Shown piece by piece: positions 18,378-26,913 of a stretch of DNA of 64,000 nucleotides. The stretch lies in assembly GCF_016907255.1 (NCBI RefSeq), contig NZ_JAFBBQ010000001.1, positions 2,852,001 through 2,916,000 of the forward strand. The letters are read 5' to 3'. A program made the position numbers and the translations under genes. Positions within the stretch are counted from its first letter, which is position 1; each line of letters begins with the position of its first letter. The notes beneath the pieces are model-generated. The model was not told the DNA's origin, did not search any database, and saw only the letters and a program-made list of their open reading frames with translations. The DNA comes from Microbacterium keratanolyticum (GTDB lineage Bacteria > Actinomycetota > Actinomycetes > Actinomycetales > Microbacteriaceae).

Positions 18378-19391
18378 TCACCAGCGGTTCAGCACGTCTT
18401 CGGCGAACCCCTCGATACCGTCGATGCGCACCCGCTCGTCGCGGTCGTCGAGCACCCACCCGGTCCAGACGCCGAAGAGCTGGTTCGTGCGCGACGAAAC
18501 GACGAGCGCGTTCGTGCGTGACGCCTTGTTGTAGAACGGCGTGAACGTGAGGTCTGCGCGCTCTCCAGTCACGCGCCACGGGCGCATCCAATCGCTCGCG
18601 TCGTACTCCCAGACGAGTTCTTCGCTGACCTTCGACACCCGCCCGTCGACGACGAGTGCGTTCTCGGTCGACCCCGAGCCATCCGTCCACTTCGAGCCCA
18701 GCTGCAGGCCGATCACGCGCCCGTCAACCATGCCGCTGCCCGCCGCCCAGTTCCACCAGACGCGGTACGGCCATCGGCCACGGCCGTGGTCGAGAACAGC
18801 CCAGCTGTCTGCATCAAAAGAGTGCGTGACGCCGTCGATCGTCAGGGTTCCGCGCGCGGGGCGTGCGACGTCTTTCACCGTGTACTGAAATCTCTTCACT
18901 GCACCGTTGCGGCGCCACGGCACGACGACCCCCATCGCCTCATGCCCCTCGGGACGTTCGGCGATGATGTCGAAGCTCGCGCGCGCGGTCTCTGCACGCA
19001 GACGTGTGCCGGCGACGGGCCCGAGCTCGTCGATGTCGATCGACAGTCGTCTGCTGCGCGCTCGAGCCGGGCCATCGCCGAGAGTGGGGGGCAGGGTTGC
19101 GCTGCGGCCGCCGGGCACGATGTCAGTCACGTCGATCGCCGCGCCGGTCGTGCGGTCGAACATCCACACAGCGTGCAGCGCCATGTAGTCGACCCACGAG
19201 ACCGTGAGCGCGATGATGTGCGTCGGCGTCATCACGTTCCAGTATTCCCACCGCTTGTTGCGCCCGCGGCTGCGTTGCCCGATGCCTGAGGTGTCGTGCA
19301 GCTGGGTGCGGGTCCATCCCTGCGATTCGGGGTTGAAACGACCGTCGGCGGTCGTGAGAGACACGGGCGAGGTGATCTCGCGTTCGATCAT
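18378..19391 (-). CDS. DUF2804 domain protein
   Basis: A 337-residue cytosolic protein covering the DUF2804 family. Signature segments are RNKRWEYWNV at about 44-53, a DHGRGRWPYRVWWNWA stretch at about 205-220, and a C-terminal FGVWTGWVLDD. The family resembles lipocalin-like beta-barrel domains related to AttH/tocopherol-cyclase proteins, but its function is unknown. AGGAG lies seven bases before the ATG at 19391. TATACC and TAGGAT are possible -10 hexamers further upstream, giving a short leader. Confidence 0.8.
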   Translation of the reverse strand: MIEREITSPVSLTTADGRFNPESQGWTRTQLHDTSGIGQRSRGRNKRWEYWNVMTPTHIIALTVSWVDYMALHAVWMFDRTTGAAIDVTDIVPGGRSATLPPTLGDGPARARSRRLSIDIDELGPVAGTRLRAETARASFDIIAERPEGHEAMGVVVPWRRNGAVKRFQYTVKDVARPARGTLTIDGVTHSFDADSWAVLDHGRGRWPYRVWWNWAAGSGMVDGRVIGLQLGSKWTDGSGSTENALVVDGRVSKVSEELVWEYDASDWMRPWRVTGERADLTFTPFYNKASRTNALVVSSRTNQLFGVWTGWVLDDRDERVRIDGIEGFAEDVLNRW

Positions 19392-19439
19392 GAGTCGGCT
19401 CCTGGTGGTGCGTCGTTGCGCCGGGGGTATATCGCGATC

Positions 19440-20336
19440 CTAGGGGGCGACAGGTGGTGTGCCGAACCACGCCTGCAGCAGCGCGCCGCGCAGGAGCACT
19501 CCGCGTTCGGCGAACTCGCGCTGTCGGCGCACGTACTCGGCCTTTCCCTCGGCTGTTTCGATGGCGACCGGTATGACGCCCCAGTCCGCGAGATCATAGG
19601 GTGCAGCTTCCATATCGAGCAGCCGAATATCACGTGCGAGCTCGAACGTGTCGAGCAGCAGTTCGCCGGGGATGAGGGGGCCCAGCTTCATCGCCCAGCG
19701 GTACAGATCCATTCCCGCATGCAGGCAGCCAGGTTGCTCAAACTCAGACTGGGAGTCGCGCGTGAGCGACAGTCGGTTGCGCGGCACCGCGGGCGGGGTG
19801 AAGAAGCGGAACGCATCGAAGTGCGTGCAGCGCAGTTCGTTCGCCTCGACCACCGCGTCGGTGCCGTCTCGTCCGAGGCGCAGGGGCACCGGATGCCGCG
19901 TCTCATCCTGCTGGTAGACCATGGCCCACTCGTGCAGGCCGAAGCATCCGAACTGTGCCGGGCGCGCGGCGGTACGCCGCAGCATCCGCTCCACGAGCTG
20001 TGCCAGCTGAGGCTTCTCGCGCGCGTACGCTTCCGCGTCGGGCGCGAATGACCCGTCGACCGGACCCGCTGCGTACCAGCGCCAGTCGGCGCGCTCGCGC
20101 GCGTCGACGAGCGCAACGCCCGCACCGGGATGCCACCGGCGCAATTGTGTCGGCTTGTAGGAATAGTAGGTGAAGAGGAAGTCCCAGACCGGATGCTTCT
20201 CACCCCGCTGTGCCCGCGCACGGTGTTCCGCCGTCAGCCGATCGGCGCGCTCCTGGTGCGCGCCTTCCCGGGCGCGCCAGCGATCCCGAGTCAGCATCCG
20301 CGGATCCTCGGCGCGGATCGCGGGGGAGGAGGTCAT
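19440..20336 (-). CDS. conserved actinobacterial protein usually labelled 3-methyladenine DNA glycosylase
   Basis: A 298-residue protein. Its HPVWDFLFTYYSYKPTQLRRWHPG block at about 47-70 and QFGCFGLHEWAMVY block at about 150-163 match an actinobacterial family often annotated as 3-methyladenine DNA glycosylase. No helix-hairpin-helix or AAG-type catalytic motif is visible, so I treat the enzymatic name as unproven. The ATG at 20336 is ten bases after the stop of the App1 gene and has an AGGA Shine-Dalgarno. Longer versions would start inside App1. It is the third gene of the dedA-App1 operon. Confidence 0.75.
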   Translation of the reverse strand: MTSSPAIRAEDPRMLTRDRWRAREGAHQERADRLTAEHRARAQRGEKHPVWDFLFTYYSYKPTQLRRWHPGAGVALVDARERADWRWYAAGPVDGSFAPDAEAYAREKPQLAQLVERMLRRTAARPAQFGCFGLHEWAMVYQQDETRHPVPLRLGRDGTDAVVEANELRCTHFDAFRFFTPPAVPRNRLSLTRDSQSEFEQPGCLHAGMDLYRWAMKLGPLIPGELLLDTFELARDIRLLDMEAAPYDLADWGVIPVAIETAEGKAEYVRRQREFAERGVLLRGALLQAWFGTPPVAP

Positions 20337-20346
20337 GACGATCGTC

Positions 20347-21375
20347 CTAGCGAAGGAGTCCGGCCTCGACGAACTTCTCGAGGATTCCGGCACCGTCCTC
20401 GGCGCTCACCCACGGCACATCGTCGTCGGAATGATCTTCGGGCGCGACACGGCCACCCGCGAGCACCGCCTCAGCGGGGCGCAGTCGACGAATCGCGACA
20501 CCCGCGACCGACGCCGGGTGCTCAGCGAGGAACTGGGTGTAGATCGCCTCGTCGTGCTGTCCGTCGTCGCCGATGAGCAGCCACTTGATGTGCGGGAACT
20601 CGACGGCAAGACGGCGAAGATTCGTCAGTTTGTGCTCGCGGCCGCTGCGGAACCAGCGATCGTGCGTGGGACCCCAGTCCGTCAGCAGGAAGGAACCAGC
20701 TGGGAACAGATGCCGCGAGAGGAATCGCGACAGCGTGGGCGCGATGTTCCAGGCCCCCGTCGAGAGGTACAGCATCGGGGAGCCGGGGTTGTCGCGCAGA
20801 ATCCGCTCCAGCAGCACGGCCATTCCCGGAACGGGAAGACGCGCGTGCTCGTCGACGACGAAGGAGTTCCATGCGGCGACGAGGGGGCGGGGGAGAGCGG
20901 TGACCATCACCGTGTCATCGATGTCGGAGACCACCCCGAACCGGACATCCGCGGAGACGACGAAGACTCGGGCTTCGACAGGATCCTGGCCCTCGACGCG
21001 CATCTCCATGCTCTGCCAGCCGGACGGCAGCTCCTCGTGGATGACCGCGTCGACGACGCCGCCGCGGTCGGCGGTCACCTCATGCACGCGCCCGTTGACC
21101 GTGACCTGGACGGTCGCGAAACTCACCGGGATCCCGACGAAGCTGCGCCAGCCGCGGACGCTCGCGAACTCGCCACTGGCCGTGCGCGGCCGCGGCGGGA
21201 CGATCAGCACGCGCCCGACGACGCGAACCCAACCGGGACCGCCATAGCCGGGGAATGGCAGGACTGTCGCCGTGCGACCCCGTCTGCGGGCACGCCGCTC
21301 ACGCCACGCGTGGAAGCGGTGCTCCAGGCGGGCGAACCAGTGGATCTTCCGTGGGCGGGAAGTGGGGGAAGCCAT
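20347..21375 (-). CDS. App1-family (DUF2183) phosphatase
   Basis: A 342-residue protein of the App1 family, known from yeast Mg2+-dependent phosphatidate phosphatase. The HAD-like catalytic motif DIDDT is at about 151-155 (DxDxT), and a late GDDGQHDEAIY motif at about 270-280 supplies further acidic residues. A basic N-terminus (RERRARRRGR) may touch membrane lipid. It starts within a few bases of the dedA stop. The GTG just before the ATG is an alternative start. Dephosphorylation of phosphatidate or a related lipid is inferred from the family. Confidence 0.85.
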   Translation of the reverse strand: MASPTSRPRKIHWFARLEHRFHAWRERRARRRGRTATVLPFPGYGGPGWVRVVGRVLIVPPRPRTASGEFASVRGWRSFVGIPVSFATVQVTVNGRVHEVTADRGGVVDAVIHEELPSGWQSMEMRVEGQDPVEARVFVVSADVRFGVVSDIDDTVMVTALPRPLVAAWNSFVVDEHARLPVPGMAVLLERILRDNPGSPMLYLSTGAWNIAPTLSRFLSRHLFPAGSFLLTDWGPTHDRWFRSGREHKLTNLRRLAVEFPHIKWLLIGDDGQHDEAIYTQFLAEHPASVAGVAIRRLRPAEAVLAGGRVAPEDHSDDDVPWVSAEDGAGILEKFVEAGLLR

Positions 21376-21379
21376 CACC

Positions 21380-22051
21380 TCAGTCTTTCACGTCTCCCTG
21401 AGGTTCCTCGGCGGTCGCCCGCATGTGACGCTCCTCCCGCTTCTGCAGGAGCTTCTTGCCCAGCAGCGCGACGAGGAGGAACAGCACGATGACGCCCACG
21501 AAGATGTAGCCCGCGAAATGCACGGTGCTGGAGAGCTCGCGGTAGCTCCCGGCCGCGACGGATGCGACGCTCACGTAGGCGATCGACCAGATCACACAGG
21601 CGGGAGTCGTCCACGCAAGGAACCGCCGGTAGCTGAAGGTGCTCATTCCCACGGTGAGCGGCACGAGGGAGTGCAGCACGGGGAGGAAGCGCGACAGGAA
21701 GATGGCGATGCCGCCGCGACGCTGCAGATACCGTTCCGAGCGCTCCCAGTTGTGCTCGCCGATCCGCCGCCCGATCCATGAGTGCCGGATGCGGGGTCCG
21801 AGCCACCGTCCGAGCGCGAAGCCGATGCTCTCGCCGATGAGGGCTCCGATGATGACGGTGATCGCGAGCGCGACACCCTGCAGGGGCGTCGTCACGCCCA
21901 TGGCGGCGACGATGACGATCGTGTCACCCGGGACGATCAGTCCGATCAGGATGCTGGTCTCGAGCATGATCGCGATGCCCGCGAGGACCGTCCGGAGGAC
22001 AGGGTCGACGGACTGCACGGTATCGAGCAACCAGAGCAGAATGTCGTCCAC
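21380..22051 (-). CDS. DedA family membrane protein
   Basis: DedA/VTT proteins flip lipid carriers such as undecaprenyl phosphate or phosphatidylethanolamine. The 223 residues have about five hydrophobic segments, with the family motifs ETSILIGLIVPGD at about 33-45, GESIGFALGRWLG at about 75-87 and FLSRFLPVLHSLVP at about 120-133. The GTG at 22051 is chosen because TACTCT lies exactly six bases upstream. The longer frame would run through the divergent pabB start. It heads an operon with App1 and the next gene, which suggests a shared membrane-lipid role. Confidence 0.88.
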   Translation of the reverse strand: MDDILLWLLDTVQSVDPVLRTVLAGIAIMLETSILIGLIVPGDTIVIVAAMGVTTPLQGVALAITVIIGALIGESIGFALGRWLGPRIRHSWIGRRIGEHNWERSERYLQRRGGIAIFLSRFLPVLHSLVPLTVGMSTFSYRRFLAWTTPACVIWSIAYVSVASVAAGSYRELSSTVHFAGYIFVGVIVLFLLVALLGKKLLQKREERHMRATAEEPQGDVKD

Positions 22052-22057
22052 ACCACG

Positions 22058-22063
22058 AGAGTA
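22058..22063 (-). promoter_or_regulatory. -10 element of the dedA operon
   Basis: TACTCT on the minus strand ends six bases before the GTG at 22051. It faces away from the pabB -10 with 19 bases between them. Confidence 0.55.
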
Positions 22064-22082
22064 ATGCGCCCGCACCGCCACG

Positions 22083-22088
22083 TACGCT
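22083..22088 (+). promoter_or_regulatory. -10 element of pabB
   Basis: TACGCT ends six bases before the pabB GTG at 22095, predicting a leaderless mRNA. Confidence 0.6.
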
Positions 22089-22094
22089 GGGAGT

Positions 22095-23456
22095 GTGCAC
22101 AGCCCGGCCTCTCTTCCTGCCCGCAGGCTGCCTGTCGATGTCGATCTCGCGGCCGTCTTCACCGCGCTTGCGACGGAAGCTCCGACGGATGCGATGGGTG
22201 TGTTCTGGCTCGACGCGGGCGCGGATGCAGCCAGCGGATGGAGCTATCTCGGGCGCGGCGTCGTAACGGCAGATGCGAGCGCCGTGCGCGCGCAGCCTCT
22301 GAAGGGCACGGGCCCCACCGACCCAGGTCTTCCCCCGTTCCGCGGTGGATGGATCGGCTGGGCGGGCTATGAGGAAGGTGCCGCGGTGGCCGGAGCGCCC
22401 GTGGCCGTCGACGACACGGTGCCGGGCCAGACCTGGATCGGGGTCACGCATCTGCTGGCGATCGATCACGCGAACGGCGTGCGGTGGGTCCTCGCGCCGG
22501 AGCACGAACTCGACGAGTGGACCGCCTGGCTCGTCTCCGTCGATAAGGGGCGCCCGCGCGCAGCATCCGCCTCCTCGGCGCGCGTCGCGCGCGCCCGACA
22601 CGGAGTCGACGACTACACGGCGCTCGTCGAGCGATGCCGTGAGTCGATCCGTGCCGGCGATGCGTATCAGCTCTGTCTCACGACCCGCTTCACCGTCGAG
22701 GATGCACCCGACCCGGTGCAGACGTACCTGCGCCTGCGTGCGGTGAGTCCCGCGCATCACGGCGGCTTCATCCGGGTCGGCGCCCACGCGCTGCTGAGCG
22801 CGAGTCCGGAGCAGTTCCTGCACGTCTCCGGCGGAGTCGCGCGGACGCGTCCGATCAAGGGCACGCGCCCGCGGGGCGCCACCGCAGAGGCTGATGCGCG
22901 CCTCGCCCGTGAACTCGTGGAGAGCGAGAAGGAGCGAGCCGAGAACGTCATGATCGTCGATCTCATGCGCAACGATCTCTCCCGCGTCTCCGAACCCGGA
23001 ACGATCGCCGTCGAGGCGCTCTGGGCTGTGGAGTCGTATCCCGCGGTGCATCAGCTCGTCAGCACCGTGAGCGGCCACCTGACAGCCGGGGTGCGCGTCG
23101 GCGACCTCATCGACGCGATATTCCCCGCCGGCAGCATGACGGGAGCACCGAAGCTCTCCGCGATGACGATCCTACATGTATTGGAGGCCGCGCCCCGGGG
23201 CGTCTACAGCGGATGCTTCGGATTCATCGGCCTCGACGGCGAAGTCGACCTCGCGATGGTGATCCGCACGATCATCTATGCGGCAGGCACCGCGTCGGTG
23301 GGTGCCGGCGGCGGCATCACCTGGCTCTCGAACCCCGCCGAGGAGGCCGCAGAGGTGGCGACCAAGGCGCGGGCTCCACTCGCTGCACTCGGTGCGGCGC
23401 TGCCCAGCGAGTGGTCAGATCTCCTGCAGAAGCAGGCTGTGGACGGCGCTCGCTGA
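22095..23456 (+). CDS. pabB: aminodeoxychorismate synthase component I
   Basis: Chorismate-binding enzyme of p-aminobenzoate (folate) synthesis. The 453 residues include the signature TRPIKGTRPRG at about 251-261, where PIKGT is the PabB form (TrpE has PIAGT), ENVMIVDLMRNDLSRV at about 283-298, and GSMTGAPK at about 345-352. The GTG start is fixed by the TACGCT -10 six bases upstream. No glutamine amidotransferase (pabA) or lyase (pabC) is adjacent. It is read toward leuS. Confidence 0.88.
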   Translation: MHSPASLPARRLPVDVDLAAVFTALATEAPTDAMGVFWLDAGADAASGWSYLGRGVVTADASAVRAQPLKGTGPTDPGLPPFRGGWIGWAGYEEGAAVAGAPVAVDDTVPGQTWIGVTHLLAIDHANGVRWVLAPEHELDEWTAWLVSVDKGRPRAASASSARVARARHGVDDYTALVERCRESIRAGDAYQLCLTTRFTVEDAPDPVQTYLRLRAVSPAHHGGFIRVGAHALLSASPEQFLHVSGGVARTRPIKGTRPRGATAEADARLARELVESEKERAENVMIVDLMRNDLSRVSEPGTIAVEALWAVESYPAVHQLVSTVSGHLTAGVRVGDLIDAIFPAGSMTGAPKLSAMTILHVLEAAPRGVYSGCFGFIGLDGEVDLAMVIRTIIYAAGTASVGAGGGITWLSNPAEEAAEVATKARAPLAALGAALPSEWSDLLQKQAVDGAR

Positions 23457-23522
23457 GACGCAACAGGGGCCGGTCAAGTCGGATACCCTGGAATATCCGG
23501 CTTTCGCGCCGTTCCGCACCCG

Positions 23523-23528
23523 TAGATT
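23523..23528 (+). promoter_or_regulatory. possible -10 element of leuS
   Basis: TAGATT ends nine bases before the TTG at 23538, placing transcription start within about three bases of the codon. Confidence 0.4.
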
Positions 23529-23537
23529 GGTCCTTCG

Positions 23538-26120
23538 TTGTCTGAGCACGCGTCCTTCCCCGTCACCGAGTCCGCTGATGAGTCGCTGTCGGCGCACGAG
23601 CTTCAGGCCAAGTGGCAGAAGTACTGGGCCGAGAACGAGACCTTCCTCGCGGGCGGCGAAGACGACACTCGCCCGCGCAAGTACGTGCTCGCGATGTTCC
23701 CGTACCCCTCCGGTGACCTGCACATGGGGCACGCCGAGAACTACCTCTACTCCGATGTGGTCGCCCGTTTCTGGCGTCACCGCGGACACAACGTCCTGAA
23801 CCCCATCGGGTGGGACTCCTTCGGCCTGCCGGCGGAGAACGCCGCGATCCGTCGCGGTGCCGACCCGCGTGAGTGGACCTACCAGAACATCGCCCAGCAG
23901 AAGGCCGCCTTCCAGCAGTACGGCGTCTCGTTCGACTGGTCGCGCGTGCTGCACACCTCCGACCCGGAGTACTACCGCTGGAACCAGTGGCTGTTTCTGA
24001 AGATGTACGAGCGCGGTCTGGCCTATCGCAAGAAGAGCCCGGTGAACTGGTGCCCCAACGACCAGACGGTGCTCGCGAACGAGCAGGTCGTCGACGGTCG
24101 CTGCGAGCGCTGCGGCGCCGAGGTCGTGAAGAAGAAGCTCACGCAGTGGTACTTCAAGATCACCGACTACGCAGACCGCCTGCTCGATGACCTGAACCAG
24201 CTCGAGGGCTTCTGGCCGCACAAGGTGCTGCAGATGCAGCGCAACTGGATCGGTCGCTCGGTCGGTGCGGACGTGGACTTCACGATCGAGGGCCGCGATG
24301 GCGCCGTCACCGTGTTCTCGACGCGCCCCGACACCCTGCACGGTGCGACCTTCTTCGTCGTCGCTCCCGACTCCGATCTGGCGGCGGAGCTCGCTGCGGA
24401 TGCTCCGGAAGAGGTGCGTGCGCGCTTCACGGACTACCTGACGCAGGTGCAGAAGACGAGCGAGATCGATCGTCAGTCGACCGACCGCCCGAAGACCGGT
24501 GTGTTCCTGGAGCGCTACGCGATCAACCCGGTCAACGGCGAGCGCCTGCCGATCTGGGCAGCCGACTACGTGCTGGCCGACTACGGTCACGGTGCGGTCA
24601 TGGCCGTGCCCGCCCATGACCAGCGCGACCTCGACTTCGCCCGCGCCTTCGATCTGCCCGTCAAGGTCGTCGTCGACACGACAGCGCCGATCACGGGAGC
24701 GATGCCCGTCGTCGAGGTCGACGCCGATGGCGTGCCTATCGACGCGGCGGCGACGCTCGAGGAGCAGCACCCGGCGCAGACCGGTGTCGCCCTCGTCGGC
24801 GACGGTCGGATGATCAACTCGGGTGAGCTGAATGGCCTCTCCAAGCGCACTGCGATCGCTCGCACGATCGAGAAGCTCGAGGCAGCCGGAACAGGGCGGG
24901 CGGCGAAGAACTACCGCCTGCGCGACTGGCTGATCTCTCGCCAGCGCTTCTGGGGCACGCCGATCCCGATGCTGCACACGCAGGACGGCGGCATCGTGCC
25001 GGTCTCCGAAGAGCAGCTGCCGGTGCGCCTGCCGAGCGTCGAGGGTCTCGACCTCTCGCCGAAGGGCACGTCGCCCCTGGGCGCTGCAGAGTCGTGGGTG
25101 CGCACGGTCGACCCGACGACGGGGGAGCCGGCCCTGCGCGACCCCGACACGATGGACACGTTCGTCGACAGCTCCTGGTACTTCCTGCGCTTCCTGTCTC
25201 CGGGTAACGAAGAGGCCGCCTTCACGCCCGAGGACGCACGACGCTGGGCACCGGTCGACTCGTACATCGGTGGTGTCGAGCACGCGATCCTGCACCTGCT
25301 GTACGCGCGCTTCCTCACCAAGGTTCTGTTCGACATGGGTCTGGTCGACTTCACCGAGCCGTTCTCCAGCCTCATCAACCAGGGCATGGTGATCCTCAAC
25401 GGGCAGAAGATGTCCAAGAGCAAGGGCAACCTGGTGCTGTTCCAGCAGGAGCTCGAGGCGCACGGCGCGGATGCGCTGCGCGTCGGCCTCGCCTTCGCGG
25501 GTCCAGTGGAAGACGACAAGGACTGGGCGGATGTCTCGATGACGGGCGCGCAGAAGTTCCTGTCCCGTGCGCTGCGTATCGCCCGCGAAGTGCAGTCTCC
25601 GGTCGGCGCACCGTTCGCCCAGGGTGATGTGACGCTGCGTCGCGTGACCCACCGTCTGCTCGCGGACGCGCCGGGACTCGTCGAGCACACCAAGTTCAAC
25701 GTGCTCGTGGCTCGTCTCATGGACCTCGTCAACAGCACCCGCAAGGCGATCGACGTGGGCGCCGGCGCCGCAGATCCGGCTGTCCGCGAAGCGGCAGAGA
25801 CGGTCGCCGTGATGCTCGACCTCATCGCGCCGCACACTGCCGAGGAGATGTGGGAGGCTCTCGGACACGAGCCATCGGTCGGACTCGTCGTCTGGCGTCA
25901 GCCCGAAGCAGACATGCTCGTGGAAGACACGGTCACGACGGCCGTGCAGATCAACGGCAAGGTGCGCAGCACTCTGGAGGTTCCCGCGCGAATCAGCGAC
26001 ACCGAACTGGAGGCGCTCGCCCGCGCTGACGAGAAGGTGCAGCGTGCGCTTGAGGGCAAGGAGATCGTTCGCGTGATCGTCCGCGCTCCGAAGATCGTCA
26101 ACTTCGCCGTCAAGGGCTGA
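23538..26120 (+). CDS. leuS: leucyl-tRNA synthetase
   Basis: Class Ia synthetase charging tRNA-Leu. The 860 residues contain the HMGH (HIGH) motif at 62-65, a zinc-type CERCG knuckle at about 192-196, the inserted editing domain with the TRPDTLHG motif at about 260, and KMSKS at 624-628. The start is a TTG at 23538. No ATG or GTG lies between it and the conserved [11 protein letters not shown] segment, and a TAGATT -10 supports it. A hairpin terminator follows. Confidence 0.95.
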   Translation: MSEHASFPVTESADESLSAHELQAKWQKYWAENETFLAGGEDDTRPRKYVLAMFPYPSGDLHMGHAENYLYSDVVARFWRHRGHNVLNPIGWDSFGLPAENAAIRRGADPREWTYQNIAQQKAAFQQYGVSFDWSRVLHTSDPEYYRWNQWLFLKMYERGLAYRKKSPVNWCPNDQTVLANEQVVDGRCERCGAEVVKKKLTQWYFKITDYADRLLDDLNQLEGFWPHKVLQMQRNWIGRSVGADVDFTIEGRDGAVTVFSTRPDTLHGATFFVVAPDSDLAAELAADAPEEVRARFTDYLTQVQKTSEIDRQSTDRPKTGVFLERYAINPVNGERLPIWAADYVLADYGHGAVMAVPAHDQRDLDFARAFDLPVKVVVDTTAPITGAMPVVEVDADGVPIDAAATLEEQHPAQTGVALVGDGRMINSGELNGLSKRTAIARTIEKLEAAGTGRAAKNYRLRDWLISRQRFWGTPIPMLHTQDGGIVPVSEEQLPVRLPSVEGLDLSPKGTSPLGAAESWVRTVDPTTGEPALRDPDTMDTFVDSSWYFLRFLSPGNEEAAFTPEDARRWAPVDSYIGGVEHAILHLLYARFLTKVLFDMGLVDFTEPFSSLINQGMVILNGQKMSKSKGNLVLFQQELEAHGADALRVGLAFAGPVEDDKDWADVSMTGAQKFLSRALRIAREVQSPVGAPFAQGDVTLRRVTHRLLADAPGLVEHTKFNVLVARLMDLVNSTRKAIDVGAGAADPAVREAAETVAVMLDLIAPHTAEEMWEALGHEPSVGLVVWRQPEADMLVEDTVTTAVQINGKVRSTLEVPARISDTELEALARADEKVQRALEGKEIVRVIVRAPKIVNFAVKG

Positions 26121-26136
26121 GTTCGAAACAGCTGAC

Positions 26137-26171
26137 AACGCGGCACTACGGCTTCGGCCGGGTGCCGCGTT
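26137..26171 (+). terminator. hairpin terminator after leuS
   Basis: Perfect 10-bp arms AACGCGGCAC (26137-26146) and GTGCCGCGTT (26162-26171) enclose an inner CGG/CCG hairpin. The tail is only moderately T-rich. Confidence 0.65.
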
Positions 26172-26268
26172 GCTGTCTCTGGGCGTCATCCGGTTCTGCA
26201 CAGACGTGGGACGTCCGGAATTCTCCACTGACGATGTGAACCAGGCAGACGGGGAAACTGCGCGAGCC

Positions 26269-26274
26269 TAGCGT
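26269..26274 (+). promoter_or_regulatory. -10 element of comEA-comEC
   Basis: TAGCGT ends six bases before the comEA GTG at 26281. A small dyad GACGT-GGG-ACGTC (26203-26215) lies about 55 bases upstream. Confidence 0.5.
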
Positions 26275-26280
26275 CGAGGT

Positions 26281-26913
26281 GTGCCCACTTCGCCCGTTCT
26301 CGCACCGGAATCTCCCGATGATGACGAGGAACTCGCACCGGCTCCGCGTCGCTTCCGGTTGAGTGTCGGTGCCGCGGTGGTGGTCGGCCTCATCGTGCTG
26401 TCAGCGATCGTGGGCGTCGCCCTGGTGCAGGGCCAGGTCCGCCCCGCGGAGGCCATCGAGTGGGACGCCGTCGAAGAGAACGGCGCGCCGCGAGGAGCCG
26501 AGGCCTACGTGCATGTCCTCGGCGAAGTCGTGAATCCCGGGCTCTATGTGCTCGGGGCCGACGCACGCGTCGCAGATGCTCTGGCGGCAGCGGGAGGCAC
26601 GACCGAGACCGCCGATCTGCAGAGCATCAACCTCGCCCGTCTGGTGAGCGATGGTGAGCAGCTGGTCGTCGCCGCATTGGGGGCTCCCGGTGCGGCGACC
26701 GTGCCTGGGGCCACCTCGGACGGAATGATCGACCTGAACACGGCGGATTCCGCAGCTCTGGAGGAGCTCCCGCGGATCGGCCCCGCGATCGCAGAGCGCA
26801 TCATCGCGTGGCGGGAGGAGAACGGAAGGTTCCAGTCGGTGGACGATCTCCTCGCCGTCCCGGGCATCGGTGAGAAGCTGCTCGCCGGGCTGCGCAGCAA
26901 GGTGCGGGTGTGA
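26281..26913 (+). CDS. comEA: ComEA-family DNA-binding protein
   Basis: Membrane-anchored DNA receptor of natural competence. The 210 residues are a short acidic N-terminus, one membrane helix (about 27-47), a SLBB domain (about 78-130, VHVLGEVVNPGLYVL), a linker, and a C-terminal helix-hairpin-helix DNA-binding domain (about 150-210, DLNTADSAALEELPRIGPAIAERI). The GTG is placed by the TAGCGT -10 six bases upstream. The stop overlaps the comEC GTG. Core gene position is conserved in actinobacteria whether or not transformation has been shown. Confidence 0.92.
   Translation: MPTSPVLAPESPDDDEELAPAPRRFRLSVGAAVVVGLIVLSAIVGVALVQGQVRPAEAIEWDAVEENGAPRGAEAYVHVLGEVVNPGLYVLGADARVADALAAAGGTTETADLQSINLARLVSDGEQLVVAALGAPGAATVPGATSDGMIDLNTADSAALEELPRIGPAIAERIIAWREENGRFQSVDDLLAVPGIGEKLLAGLRSKVRV

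Noticed and set aside
12981..22051. Genomic island with att repeats at tRNA-Ala
   Set aside because: No integrase and no second copy of the tRNA 3' end was seen, so I did not annotate attachment sites.
26203..26215. GACGT-GGG-ACGTC dyad upstream of comEA as a competence operator
   Set aside because: Only 5-bp arms in GC-rich DNA, easily due to chance, and too far from the predicted start to claim function.
23415..26228. 937-codon open frame antisense to leuS
   Set aside because: Shadow of the leucyl-tRNA synthetase coding bias. The sense strand has the HMGH and KMSKS motifs; no promoter or ribosome site supports the antisense.
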